Shown here: positions 48,633 to 57,515 of the stretch, in pieces
How the letters are laid out: the number at the start of each line of letters is the position of its first letter
Numbering within the stretch: position 1 is the stretch's first letter
Origin: Pedobacter antarcticus
GTDB taxonomy: Bacteria > Bacteroidota > Bacteroidia > Sphingobacteriales > Sphingobacteriaceae
Assembly: GCF_900112985.1 (NCBI RefSeq)
Contig: NZ_FONS01000001.1
Coordinates: 617,730 to 681,729 of the forward strand
Direction of reading: 5' to 3'
DNA length: 64,000 nt
Notes under the pieces: generated by a model
The model's database searches: none
Told to the model about the DNA's origin: nothing
Seen by the model: the letters and a program-made list of their open reading frames with translations, nothing else
Program-made: the position numbers and the translations under genes

Positions 48633-49031
48633 TTAAGCAGACTCCTTGGGTGGTATAAAGATGGTATCAATATAGCGGCTGCTATAATTACATACATAGT
48701 CAGGAAATGACATGCTGAATGGATGATCATTAATTAGGGGTAGAAAAACAATAACATCTGATTTTTGGAAGAAGGCGATGTACGAATTACTTAGGCGAAC
48801 TTTATCAGCTTCTTTTTTTTCATTCTCCTCAGCATCTATAAGTTTTTTCATCATCTGGCACTTGCCCTGGCAATGCATTTTTGGTCTGGACTTGTTTTCA
48901 CAATTATTAGCATACTTTGCAGTATTGATATAATAATCTGCAAGCACAAATGTCCTGCTGAATGTTTGAGCAAGGAAGGCTGCAAATAAAATAAATACAT
49001 TAAGCTGGCAGTATCGTGTTTTCGTATTCAA
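48633..49031 (-). CDS. exported small Cys protein 1 (C-x9-C-x3-C family)
   Basis: 132 residues. N-terminal hydrophobic segment (LNVFILFAAFLAQTFSRTFV) and then C-x9-C-x3-C in CENKSRPKMHCQGKC, followed by a basic helix (MMKKLIDAEENEKKEADKV). C-terminal end IFIPPKESA. Two more proteins of the same plan lie at 50444 and 58501. The Cys pattern and genomic setting suggest periplasmic copper handling. No family name known to me. Confidence 0.72.
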   Translation of the reverse strand: MNTKTRYCQLNVFILFAAFLAQTFSRTFVLADYYINTAKYANNCENKSRPKMHCQGKCQMMKKLIDAEENEKKEADKVRLSNSYIAFFQKSDVIVFLPLINDHPFSMSFPDYVCNYSSRYIDTIFIPPKESA

Positions 49032-49110
49032 AATATCTATAAATGTTAAGCTATTATTAATCTCTTTTACTCGCTCCTAGCTCTTCCTTTTTATTACAGG
49101 ATGCAATTGT

Positions 49111-49503
49111 TTAATTATAAAACTTCTGCTCTAGCATCAGAATTAAAGGCGTCACAAATTGAAGCGGGTCTTCCAAAGTTGAACCTATTTGTACTACAGA
49201 CCATCCAACGCTATTTTTTTTGACGCTTAGAATCTTTTCTCCTTCCATGGTCAGCAAGCTGTAAGTCCCGTTTGCTTTAGCATCAACATAAGCTGAAAGC
49301 ATCTCTCTATTGCTATTGAGTTCAACAGAGATTAACTTTTCAAAATGCGATTCGAATAATCGCTCAATATCAACGTCTGTTTTTTTATTCGAATAATAAT
49401 CAGATGCAATTTGAAAGTCCGAGTGAAGGTTAAGCTTAATCAACAGAAAAGAAAAAATAATTACAGGCGCTGCTGCAGAGCATGCCAGAAGACTTTGTAA
49501 CAT
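49111..49503 (-). CDS. small exported protein, unknown
   Basis: 130 residues. Signal or anchor segment (LLACSAAAPVIIFSFLLIKL). The remainder is soluble and polar (DVDIERLFESHFEKLISVEL), ending in a hydrophobic stretch (PLQFVTPLILMLEQKFY). No domain recognised. Between the AraC gene and small Cys protein 1 on the same strand. Confidence 0.5.
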   Translation of the reverse strand: MLQSLLACSAAAPVIIFSFLLIKLNLHSDFQIASDYYSNKKTDVDIERLFESHFEKLISVELNSNREMLSAYVDAKANGTYSLLTMEGEKILSVKKNSVGWSVVQIGSTLEDPLQFVTPLILMLEQKFYN

Positions 49504-49547
49504 GATTTGATTTTTTAAGTGAAAGACTAGTTTTCATATTTAAGGGT

Positions 49548-50414
49548 TTAGCTTTGTCCCTTTCGGAATTGTTCAGGTGTCTGACTAGTTTGCTTTTTGA
49601 AAGAAGTTACAAAGTAGGACAGGCTTTCAAAACCCAACTGATTTGCGACTTCATTGACTGATAAGTTCGTATAATGCAATAACCGCTGCGCTTCAATTGT
49701 AATACGTTTTCTAATCAGATCGCCAGCAGTTTGACCAGTCTCTTCCCTGCAGATCTTATTCAAATAATTTGGGCTCAGATTGAGTAAATTAGCATAATAA
49801 GAAGGCATTTTATTCAACCTGAAGTTCGAATCTATTAGTGTCTCAAACTGCTGGATCTTTTCCTGTTTCATATTTTTGATTTTCAGAAATCCGGATGGAT
49901 TGTAGCGTCTGTCCAATTCAAATAAAATGATATTTAAATAAGAGCGCAGCACAGTTTCAGCTTCACTCTCTCCTTTCATAAATTCTTCGGAGCATAAGTT
50001 AATAAGCTGTCCCCAACGTATGAGTTCTTCATCTCTTAAACGTATATTTGAATCTGCTTCACGCCTTAAGAATGAAAATTGGTATAGAATATTGTTATTG
50101 TATCTTAATAAAAAAAACTGTTCAGTAAAGCAGATGACGTGGCCCTTTGCCTGCCTGTTCAAATCTATTTTTGATATGCAGCCTGGCTTAATGATGATCG
50201 CTTTGGCATTGTAGTTCAGTCGAATACACTGGTTGTCAACCTGAACTTCCCCTAGGGCACTCTCTATCAGCAATAAAGTATAAAAATTTTGTCTGTGAGG
50301 TTGCTCCAGGATCGGAAATATGTCGACTAAACCAGATAGTTCTCCCATCCAGAAATGCTTAATGTCATCACCAAAAACCCCAATGCTACAAACAGGTAAT
50401 GCTGTTGTTTGCAT
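49548..50414 (-). CDS. AraC-family transcription regulator of the copper-type cluster
   Basis: 288 residues. N-terminal sensor part about 1-170 (ILEQPHRQNFYTLLLIESAL, AKGHVICFTEQFFLL). C-terminal HTH pair at about 190-285 (LPSYYANLL-like NKMPSYYANLLNLSPNYLNK, VNEVANQLGFESLSYFVTSF). Encoded 29 bp after small Cys protein 2, in the middle of the long minus-strand run, so it probably controls this cluster. Confidence 0.85.
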   Translation of the reverse strand: MQTTALPVCSIGVFGDDIKHFWMGELSGLVDIFPILEQPHRQNFYTLLLIESALGEVQVDNQCIRLNYNAKAIIIKPGCISKIDLNRQAKGHVICFTEQFFLLRYNNNILYQFSFLRREADSNIRLRDEELIRWGQLINLCSEEFMKGESEAETVLRSYLNIILFELDRRYNPSGFLKIKNMKQEKIQQFETLIDSNFRLNKMPSYYANLLNLSPNYLNKICREETGQTAGDLIRKRITIEAQRLLHYTNLSVNEVANQLGFESLSYFVTSFKKQTSQTPEQFRKGQS

Positions 50415-50443
50415 GATGTATTCGTTGTGTTAAGTGAAATGAA

Positions 50444-50830
50444 TTAAACTATAGCAATCGCGATGGGCCTGGGAGGATGAAAAACAGAGGCAATAGATGT
50501 GTTAAGGTGACGTTTAGGCTGTAAGTGTAATGTCGGTGCAAAAATTGAGGTTTCTGCAAAATTGAGCGTAAAATTAAAAGCAATCATGAAAAAAAGATGG
50601 GTATCCTTTAATTTGATATCAGGTATATTCTGCTCTTGTTTATCGCTTTTTTTAAGTTGATTGGTCAGAAAACATTGACCTGCACAGATTGGAATCAAAT
50701 CGAACCTGTTGATACAACTATTCTTTGCAATATAATCTTGCTGAACGTAAAAGGAAACCATGATCCACAGCTTATTTGTGCTTTGAAATAAAAAAGCAGC
50801 CAATAAAAATATGGATAGTAATTTTTTCAT
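50444..50830 (-). CDS. exported small Cys protein 2 (C-x9-C-x3-C family)
   Basis: 128 residues. N-terminal signal/TM (LLSIFLLAAFLFQSTNKLWI), YIAKNSC, C-x9-C-x3-C in CINRFDLIPICAGQC, and C-terminal VFHPPRPIAIAIV. Same layout as proteins at 48633 and 58501 although overall sequence is divergent and the MH before the second Cys is replaced. The start overlaps the SCO gene by 4 bp (ATGA), so the two are coupled. Confidence 0.68.
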   Translation of the reverse strand: MKKLLSIFLLAAFLFQSTNKLWIMVSFYVQQDYIAKNSCINRFDLIPICAGQCFLTNQLKKSDKQEQNIPDIKLKDTHLFFMIAFNFTLNFAETSIFAPTLHLQPKRHLNTSIASVFHPPRPIAIAIV

Positions 50831-51453
50831 TTGTCAGCCCTCTCAGGGAACTGTTCCCTCAATAGGATCTCTAAATCTGAGATCAGCCTTTTCGTTTCCT
50901 CAGCATTGGTTCCATCATATACTCCACGAATATGCCTATTCTTGTCGATCAGTAATAAACCCCCGCTATGTACATAACCACCCGGTGCTTTACGATCTGA
51001 ATATGCAGTAGCAAAGTAGCTGTTTGTGGCAATGGAGTAAATGGCTTCTTTTTCACCAGTTACAAATCTCCATTTTTCGGGATCAATATTTAATTGATCA
51101 CTATGTTTTTTGAGCTTACTTATGGTATCGTGATCTGGGTCAATGGTATGTGATAAAAACAAGACATCGTTATCCATTTGATAGGCATCATAAACCTTTT
51201 TCATCTCGACCGTCATTTTTGGACAAATTGTCGGACAGGATAAAAAGATAAAATCGGCTACATAGACCTTTCCCTTAAAAGTATCATTTGTGACAGGTTC
51301 ACTACGTTGATCTGTAAACGAGAAAGGCTTAATCGTTTGATAAACGGTATCATTTCCGATCACCTCAGCATTCCCAAGGATGGGCAGCCGGATTTCGTTT
51401 CTGGAACAAGCAGAAAACAATAGAACGGAAAATAATACCAGTATAGATTTCAA
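50827..51453 (-). CDS. SCO1/SenC-family copper chaperone lipoprotein
   Basis: 208 residues. Lipoprotein Cys in VLLFSACSRNE. Thioredoxin fold with the copper-binding CPTICPK (C73, C77) and the third ligand H162 in GGYVHSGG. In respiring bacteria SCO proteins deliver copper to the CuA site of cytochrome c oxidase, or act as thiol reductases. A second one is at 52459. Upstream of it, 8 bp away, is the YHS gene. Confidence 0.92.
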   Translation of the reverse strand: MKSILVLFSVLLFSACSRNEIRLPILGNAEVIGNDTVYQTIKPFSFTDQRSEPVTNDTFKGKVYVADFIFLSCPTICPKMTVEMKKVYDAYQMDNDVLFLSHTIDPDHDTISKLKKHSDQLNIDPEKWRFVTGEKEAIYSIATNSYFATAYSDRKAPGGYVHSGGLLLIDKNRHIRGVYDGTNAEETKRLISDLEILLREQFPERADK

Positions 51454-51461
51454 GGCTATTA

Positions 51462-51755
51462 CTATATAGTTTTAAGATACGCTTTCGGATTCTTAATGAA
51501 CCGGCTTTTACAAGATTTACTACAAAAACCATAGATTTTTTTATCTACTACAGCTGTGTCCTTTAGGAATTTGAAGGCATGCATACCACAAACCAGATCT
51601 TTTTTATCTGCTAGATCCTTTTCTGCTATTTTAATTTTGGTGGTGTCCGATCGCATCGTGTTCATTTTTCCAGCCGAATTTATTTCATTCGCACTTGCTT
51701 GTTTTAATTGGCTAAACAGCAATGTTATTGTACAAATCATTATTAATCTTTTCAT
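51462..51755 (-). CDS. exported YHS-domain protein
   Basis: 97 residues. Signal peptide (MICTITLLFSQLKQASANE). The YHS domain has LVCGMHAF (C56) and YGFCSKSCKSRF (C78, C82), the three cysteines typical of metal-binding YHS modules. It matches the C-terminal module of the fusion protein at 45193. Spacing of 5 bp to the DJ-1 gene and 8 bp to the SCO gene marks it as an operon member. Confidence 0.8.
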   Translation of the reverse strand: MKRLIMICTITLLFSQLKQASANEINSAGKMNTMRSDTTKIKIAEKDLADKKDLVCGMHAFKFLKDTAVVDKKIYGFCSKSCKSRFIKNPKAYLKTI

Positions 51756-51760
51756 ATATC

Positions 51761-52462
51761 CTATTTACTTGGTTTTCTCGATCCGTTTTTAAGAATCCAT
51801 TTGTCATAGCCCAATATGGCAGCAGTAAACAAAGCTTCCTTATTTCCTTTCAGTTTTGCAACGATACGAAGTGCACCATCAATCCCACCATTAATACCAG
51901 CAGTAGATATTAGTTTTCCATGTTCGACTACATCAGTATTGGATAGCACCTTAACCTTAGGACTAAGTTTTTGCAGTGTATCTAACATAGAGGCATGAGT
52001 AGTTACAATTTTACCATCTAACAATCCAAGCTGCGATAATAGCAAGGCTCCAGTGCACACAGACATAACAATTTTAGTTGTCCTATTCTTTTGGCCAATC
52101 CAATTACCTAAATCAACGTTGTTATTTAAATAGGTCAGTTCAGTTAGCGGTGCTCCTGGTACAATTAATACGTCTGGTTCGGGTGCATTATTCAAATTAT
52201 AATCCGGTAAAAAAACAAAGCCCTTGCTCGTAAACATCTTACCTGGCTCTGAAGCAACGGTAAAAACATGAAATCCTTCTGTGTTATTAAATACTTCAAA
52301 GGGCCCTGCAAAATCCAGTAGTTCAACCCCAGGGTACACTAATATGGCAACATTAATATTCCTCCTGCCATGCACTTCAACAGCCTTATTATCGGTACAA
52401 GCCGATAGTACAGAAAGGAATAATATAAACAATGTGTACTTAGCTATACCCGTGCGTCTCAT
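51761..52462 (-). CDS. DJ-1/PfpI-family lipoprotein
   Basis: 233 residues. Lipoprotein Cys in FLSVLSACTDNK. DJ-1 fold: VAILVYPGVELLDFAGPFEV, PDVLIVPGAP, nucleophile C136 in IVMSVCTGALLLSQLGLL, then ISTAGINGGIDGAL. GlxA-like architecture without a DNA-binding part, as in the fusion protein at 45193. Overlaps the SCO gene by 4 bp. Function unknown. Confidence 0.83.
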   Translation of the reverse strand: MRRTGIAKYTLFILFLSVLSACTDNKAVEVHGRRNINVAILVYPGVELLDFAGPFEVFNNTEGFHVFTVASEPGKMFTSKGFVFLPDYNLNNAPEPDVLIVPGAPLTELTYLNNNVDLGNWIGQKNRTTKIVMSVCTGALLLSQLGLLDGKIVTTHASMLDTLQKLSPKVKVLSNTDVVEHGKLISTAGINGGIDGALRIVAKLKGNKEALFTAAILGYDKWILKNGSRKPSK

Positions 52463-53091
52463 TTGTTATTTTCTTTTAGCAAAATATCCATATCCTTCAC
52501 TAACTGTTCCACTTCATTCGATACTGTGCCGTCATAAGCACCACGGATTCGTTTATCTTTATCTACCAGTACAAGATACCCCTGATGTACAAATCCGCCT
52601 GGACCATTTTTATCCTCTTTAACTGCTACTAAGTAGTTTTTTTGTGCCAGACTATAGATGGAATCCCTCGAACCCCATAAAAATTCCCATTGATTACCCT
52701 CAATACCTAACTTGGTGGCGTAAGCCTTTAATCTCGAGGGCGTATCATATTTTACATCAATGGTATGCGACAATAGTTTTACTTCCTTATTTCCTTTAAA
52801 CTTCTGGTATACCTTCAATAAGTTCCGGTGCATGGTTGGACAAATAGTAGGACAAGAAGTAAAGAAGAAATCTGCAACGTATATTGTGCCATCAAAATCT
52901 TTATTGGTCACGGCACTACTATCCTGGTTTAAAAAGCGAAACGCAGGAATAGTCTGGTAAACTGTATCTGTGACCTGCTTTCCGTCAATCATCTTTTGCA
53001 CCACTTCTCTTCCCCCAAGGATCGGCAAACGTTTGTCCTGCTTACAGGCTGCAAAAAACACAAGAAGGAAGATGAATTTAAAATACTTCAT
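52459..53091 (-). CDS. SCO1/SenC-family copper chaperone lipoprotein (second copy)
   Basis: 210 residues. Lipoprotein Cys in LLVFFAACKQDKRLP. Copper site FTSCPTICPTM (C80, C84) and H169 in PGGFVHQGY. Start shares one base with the stop of the gene above it. Closely similar to the SCO protein at 50827, so a duplicated pair within one operon. Confidence 0.92.
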   Translation of the reverse strand: MKYFKFIFLLVFFAACKQDKRLPILGGREVVQKMIDGKQVTDTVYQTIPAFRFLNQDSSAVTNKDFDGTIYVADFFFTSCPTICPTMHRNLLKVYQKFKGNKEVKLLSHTIDVKYDTPSRLKAYATKLGIEGNQWEFLWGSRDSIYSLAQKNYLVAVKEDKNGPGGFVHQGYLVLVDKDKRIRGAYDGTVSNEVEQLVKDMDILLKENNK

Positions 53092-53525
53092 TATTTTTTA
53101 AATTTCGAGAGATAAGCTTCAGATGCCTTAATTGCTTCCTGATATAAGCTATCCAATGATTGAACTTTTTCCTTTTCGGTTTTAAAATAAATAGCAGCTT
53201 CGTCTTTCGATTTTCCTTCAAGGTCTGCTTTAAAATTATGCATCCAATCGTTCATCTGCTCGTCAGCATGATTCAGTTCAGCCTGAAGAGCGGTGATTTT
53301 CTGACGTTCCACAAGTGTATCTGAAATAACCTTAATTTTGACAAGACTATCGAGCGAGGTACCGAGCGTATCCAATTTCATCTTATTGGTGATCGCCACT
53401 TCTCCATCCAGCATGACCTTATCATGTGCATCTAACACTTCCTGTCTGATTACTTTATAGTCCGCTCCGTTTTTACAGGCTAGCAACCCTATGGTCAAAA
53501 AGCATATTTGTGTGATTTTCTTCAT
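53091..53525 (-). CDS. coiled-coil lipoprotein of the copper-type cluster
   Basis: 144 residues from the ATG at 53523-53525, which begins a lipoprotein signal (KKITQICFLTIGLLACKNGA); the frame opens 8 codons upstream. The mature part is alpha-helical and rich in Lys/Glu (IRQEVLDAHDKVMLDGEVAI, QAELNHADEQMNDWMHNF). Homologues are often labelled 'viral A-type inclusion protein', a name without functional meaning. One base overlap with the SCO gene. Confidence 0.7.
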   Translation of the reverse strand: MKKITQICFLTIGLLACKNGADYKVIRQEVLDAHDKVMLDGEVAITNKMKLDTLGTSLDSLVKIKVISDTLVERQKITALQAELNHADEQMNDWMHNFKADLEGKSKDEAAIYFKTEKEKVQSLDSLYQEAIKASEAYLSKFKK

Positions 53526-53585
53526 ATAGTAAGATTTAATTCTTTGCAACTAATTTTGATAATTCCGTTTCTATATTCTTATCAA

Positions 53586-54512
53586 TTAAAAAGGTACGGA
53601 CATGTGTACCATCACACGGTTACCGGCATATGCTCTGCCTCCAGCAAGATCCTGCGAGCGTACATTCTGATAATTGGCACCGAAAGACAAACCTTTCATT
53701 CCGACTTCCACACCTCCTACAGCTGATAATGAATATCCACCTGAAACCTCGACATCATATTTTTTACCATCAACATCCTTAACGGCAGTTTCATATAATA
53801 CGCCTATATTTGGCGCTACAGTTACTGAATTGGCTACTCTAAATTTATAATAGGCCAAAACATTGGAGGTAAATTTATTGCCATACCGGTAATCGTACTT
53901 ATTTTCGGTATTGATTTTATAATTGACATTGGCATTGATCCCCATATCGTTGTAACGGATGTCATAAGCGGCATTAAGGGTAAAATCGGTACTAGCAGTT
54001 CCCAACTGGAAATTATTTGGAGATTCACTTACCGCTAAACGTTCAGTAGGTTCATACTTCCCGGTAGGCACTTTAACCCCTCCACCGATCCATAAAGACT
54101 GAACCAGCAACCGATCACCTAAAGTACCTTTGTGGTCAAACAAATTGTAATATGCCATTACCGCAATGTCTCCCAAACCTGTCTTTGTACCGTTTCCAGT
54201 CAGGCTTTCCCGCTTATTAAAATTGTAAGGCACAAATGCCAATACCCTAAACCTGGTCCCAAAATTCCAGCCTCCCCAAAGTTCTGCACTTTGGTAAGTT
54301 TCATCAGCTGTAATTGGAGTACGTTCGCCCATTGGCCCTAAATGAGTACTCAGGCTTTTATACTGGTAGCGCATTCCCAGAAAACGCTTATTGTACTCCG
54401 GTAAAATCCCCAAGTAATAGCTCCCAACGCCACAGCCGCAAATATCACATGCTCGGGTAGCAGTTATGCTAATCATGACTAGCACCAGTGCAATCATTAT
54501 GTTCTTTTTCAT
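53586..54512 (-). CDS. outer-membrane beta-barrel with N-terminal CxxCxC
   Basis: 308 residues. Signal peptide MKKNIMIALVLVMISITATRA, so the mature N-terminus would be CDICGCGVGSYYLG with C-x2-C-x-C. The rest is a barrel of alternating strands with a C-terminal Phe (MVHMSVPF), of the type annotated as 'transporter' or MetA-pathway phenol degradation protein. The Cys cluster at the mature end could bind a metal. Two bases separate it from the MbnH-like gene upstream. Confidence 0.78.
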   Translation of the reverse strand: MKKNIMIALVLVMISITATRACDICGCGVGSYYLGILPEYNKRFLGMRYQYKSLSTHLGPMGERTPITADETYQSAELWGGWNFGTRFRVLAFVPYNFNKRESLTGNGTKTGLGDIAVMAYYNLFDHKGTLGDRLLVQSLWIGGGVKVPTGKYEPTERLAVSESPNNFQLGTASTDFTLNAAYDIRYNDMGINANVNYKINTENKYDYRYGNKFTSNVLAYYKFRVANSVTVAPNIGVLYETAVKDVDGKKYDVEVSGGYSLSAVGGVEVGMKGLSFGANYQNVRSQDLAGGRAYAGNRVMVHMSVPF

Positions 54513-54514
54513 AT

Positions 54515-55561
54515 CTATTGTTCTGATAACAATTTATTATTTATAAACTCCGTATCATTCAGGGTATTCAGAAAAGCCATGAGTTTAGCTTTCTGATCTT
54601 CATTTAGCGCTATACCAAGTTGTCCATTTTGGTTCAATAGCGGATCTAAATTAGGTGTATCCTGAACTTCTGAATTGTAATGCTCCAGCACACCACCCAG
54701 TGATAAAAACCTCCCATCGTGCATATAAGGTGCAGTATATTGCAAGTTCCTTAGTGATGGTACTTTAAACTTATATTTATCTGTTTCGATAAGCGTAGCC
54801 CCAAATAAACCTTTGTCATTGATCGTACTGATACCTAAACCATTGTTACGAAAAGACCCCTCTGTGAATAAAGGCTCGGAATGACAAGAGGCACACTTGT
54901 CTTTGAACAGCACATAACCTGCCTGCTCATCCGATGTAAAGGTTGCGCCCGATTCCTTACGCATCACCTTGTCGTATTTAGAATTGCTGCTTACGCACAT
55001 CACCATAAATTGAGACAAGGCTTTCATAAAACGTGCTGTTGTTACTTCTTCTGTTCCAAAAGCACGTTTAAACATGGCTGTATACTTAGGCAAGACCCGG
55101 ATCTTGTTCAATACATTTTCAAGATTCTCGTCCATTTCTTCATGTGTAGTGATTGGCGTAATGGGCTGCAGATCAAGATCAAATACGCCGCCTCCCCACA
55201 TAAAGGCCTTATTCCAGGCCAAGTTCATAATTGGCGGTGAATTTCGTGTTCCTAGTCGGTCATCAATACCGTGGCTTACATCATGTCCATGCTGTGTAAA
55301 TGCGGATGACTGGATATGACAGGATCCACAGGTAATGGTATTGTTACGGGAAAGTCTGGGTTCATAAAACAGTGCCCGACCTAGCTCAAATCCATCTTTA
55401 GTGACCGGATTATTGGCAAAGTTATATACAGGCTCAGGAAAATTCGATGGTTTCTGAAAGCCCAGAAATTTCTCTATCTCTTCTTTGATCGGGTTGTCTT
55501 TCTTACAGGCCAGTATAAAAAAGCCAAAAAGACACAATACGATCCAATGTTTCTTATTCAT
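54515..55561 (-). CDS. di-heme cytochrome c peroxidase / MbnH-like protein
   Basis: 348 residues. Lipoprotein-type signal (CLFGFFILACKKDN). Two CxxCH heme sites: CGSCH at C78 and CASCH at C223. Between them LGTRNSPPIMNLAWNKAFMW, and later PYMHDGRFLSLGGVLEHYNS, all typical of the MauG/CcpA superfamily. Sits 5 bp after an MbnP gene. In methanobactin and related clusters, MbnH is a di-heme enzyme that converts a Trp of MbnP to kynurenine, making a copper site. I infer the same role here; a plain peroxidase is the alternative. Confidence 0.85.
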   Translation of the reverse strand: MNKKHWIVLCLFGFFILACKKDNPIKEEIEKFLGFQKPSNFPEPVYNFANNPVTKDGFELGRALFYEPRLSRNNTITCGSCHIQSSAFTQHGHDVSHGIDDRLGTRNSPPIMNLAWNKAFMWGGGVFDLDLQPITPITTHEEMDENLENVLNKIRVLPKYTAMFKRAFGTEEVTTARFMKALSQFMVMCVSSNSKYDKVMRKESGATFTSDEQAGYVLFKDKCASCHSEPLFTEGSFRNNGLGISTINDKGLFGATLIETDKYKFKVPSLRNLQYTAPYMHDGRFLSLGGVLEHYNSEVQDTPNLDPLLNQNGQLGIALNEDQKAKLMAFLNTLNDTEFINNKLLSEQ

Positions 55562-55566
55562 GTTAT

Positions 55567-56433
55567 TTAATTTTCAGTATGATCATGTCTGAACATTTCA
55601 AGAAAATTCGCTGCAATCTTAGCGGTAAAATCATCAAACATCACATTTGGATGTTCAGCAATTTTGAAACTATTTTTAGCATTAAAGACCTTCATGACAT
55701 CCACAAATAGATGAATGTTACTCTGACGGTCTTTCCTCACTTTAGCGATCCCCGCTGTCCTTAAATCCACATTAATCACCTGAATGTTATTCAGTGTAGG
55801 TGCACTATAGCCGCCGAAAAAGCCAATATGGTATTTCATCTGTTTCTTACCTGTAGGATCACCATTCGCGTCATCTGATACAACATTCGAGTTCCCCTCG
55901 AATTTGAAGAAGATATACCCGCTGTTCCAGCCCCAGTACATACCACCACCATCATGGCCACCACCAGCTGCCGGATCGAGTACCCCCGTACGTTTGTCTA
56001 TGGACATGGTGCTGCGCAAACTGTCCACACCTAAAGTGAATGTCAAATTGGTATAATCACCTTCAGGCACTTTCACCTTTGCAAACCGGGTAGCTTTATC
56101 ATCACCTTTAATCAAGAAATAACTACTATCCTGCTTTACGGTATAGGTGTTCCCAGCTGCTGTGGTTACCTTAATGTTACTGATAAAATATTGAAGTCTC
56201 GACACAGTGAATGCCTCACCCGCCGCATTTCTATAAGGACTACCTGTATTGTCAAAAGTTAATGTCCTTTCTCCAACAATATTGTCAAACTCGACTGAAA
56301 GTGGAGCAAGGTTTTCTTCCTGAAAGTCTGGAGTGGGATCGTCTTTTTTGGAGCAAGCCGCGATTACCAGCATGAAGCTGAAAAGCAGCACTGATTTTAA
56401 TCTTTTTCCATTAATATTCATCATTTTATTCAT
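55567..56433 (-). CDS. MbnP-family copper-binding lipoprotein A
   Basis: 288 residues. Lipoprotein Cys in FMLVIAACSKKDD. MbnP fold: LSVEFDNIVGERTLTF, FTVSRLQYFISNIKVT, then GMYWGWNSGYIFFKFEG with the aromatic pair W167/W169. C-terminal FRHDHTEN is His-rich. Starts overlap the MbnH-like gene at 56426 by 8 bp (Met codons 4 and 5 are alternative starts). First of two MbnP/MbnH pairs. Confidence 0.86.
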   Translation of the reverse strand: MNKMMNINGKRLKSVLLFSFMLVIAACSKKDDPTPDFQEENLAPLSVEFDNIVGERTLTFDNTGSPYRNAAGEAFTVSRLQYFISNIKVTTAAGNTYTVKQDSSYFLIKGDDKATRFAKVKVPEGDYTNLTFTLGVDSLRSTMSIDKRTGVLDPAAGGGHDGGGMYWGWNSGYIFFKFEGNSNVVSDDANGDPTGKKQMKYHIGFFGGYSAPTLNNIQVINVDLRTAGIAKVRKDRQSNIHLFVDVMKVFNAKNSFKIAEHPNVMFDDFTAKIAANFLEMFRHDHTEN

Positions 56434-57511
56434 TAGGATTACTAATTTTTTTATTGTTAATAAATTCGTAGTCAGTAAGTGTGTCCAGGAAAGCTATGAT
56501 GGCTTCCCTTTCTGTTTTGGAGAGAGGTATACCTGCCTGCCCCTGATTCTGATACAACAGCTGATCTATAGTCGGAGAGATCTTAATCCCAGACTGATAG
56601 TGGTCCAATACTTCTTCAATGGTTTTAAACCTACCATCATGCATGTAAGGCGGGGTGATAATTACATTTCTTAATGAAGGGGTCTTAAACTTGCCGATAT
56701 CGTTCGGATCGAAACTCACCCTGAAACGTCCTTGAAAAATCCCCTCGTGATCATCGCTGAAAGTAGCATCGATACCGTTGTTGTGGTAACCATCATCTGT
56801 AAACAACTCCCCGCTATGGCAAGACTTACACTTGCTATTCACCAGGTTCATTCCCTGCAATTCAATAGTGGTAAGGCTGGCACCTGCTTCACTTCTTTTG
56901 TACTTATCGTACCTGGAAGTACCGGAAATCAGCGTCCGCTGGAATTGGGCTAATGCCTTAACCACGTTTGTAGATTTAATATCTTCATTAAACGCCTGCT
57001 TAAACCGACTTACATAATCTGGAATCTGTTTGAGTTCAGCCTCCAATACTAAAAGATCCTGATGCATCTCGTCAGCAATGGTCAAAGGCCCGAACGCCTG
57101 AGATTCTAGATTTTTTGAACCACCATCCCAAAACAGTCCGGTTTTTGCCCAAGCCAGATTAAATAACGATGGAGCATGTCTGTCTAACTTTTTTCCGGAA
57201 ACGCCAATGGTACTTAAAGCTACCCCATCAGTGAAAGCAAGATCCTGACGATGACAAGAGGCACAGGAAATCCTATTGTTACCAGAAAGCCTGACATCGT
57301 AAAAAAGCATCCTGCCCAGTTCAATTCCTTCAGCAGTTAATGGGTTGTCCGGTTCCTGTTTAGCAGCGGGGAAGTTACCCGGGACCTGTAGCTTTACAGC
57401 ATGAGGTCCCGGATTATTTTCCTCCAGCGGAACATCCTTTTTACAGGATGATACCGCGGCCAGTAAAAGTATAAAGACAGTAATAGGCAAATATGCGAAC
57501 TTACCTGTCAT
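56426..57511 (-). CDS. di-heme cytochrome c peroxidase / MbnH-like protein (second copy)
   Basis: 361 residues. Signal (TVFILLLAAVSSCKKD). Heme sites CASCH at C83 and CKSCH at C228; conserved LDRHAPSLFNLAWAKTGLFW and PPYMHDGRFKTIEEVLDHYQ. Starts 4 bp after an MbnP gene and overlaps the next MbnP gene. About the same length as the copy at 54515 but divergent, so the two pairs may serve different substrates. Confidence 0.85.
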   Translation of the reverse strand: MTGKFAYLPITVFILLLAAVSSCKKDVPLEENNPGPHAVKLQVPGNFPAAKQEPDNPLTAEGIELGRMLFYDVRLSGNNRISCASCHRQDLAFTDGVALSTIGVSGKKLDRHAPSLFNLAWAKTGLFWDGGSKNLESQAFGPLTIADEMHQDLLVLEAELKQIPDYVSRFKQAFNEDIKSTNVVKALAQFQRTLISGTSRYDKYKRSEAGASLTTIELQGMNLVNSKCKSCHSGELFTDDGYHNNGIDATFSDDHEGIFQGRFRVSFDPNDIGKFKTPSLRNVIITPPYMHDGRFKTIEEVLDHYQSGIKISPTIDQLLYQNQGQAGIPLSKTEREAIIAFLDTLTDYEFINNKKISNPNE

Positions 57512-57515
57512 TGGA

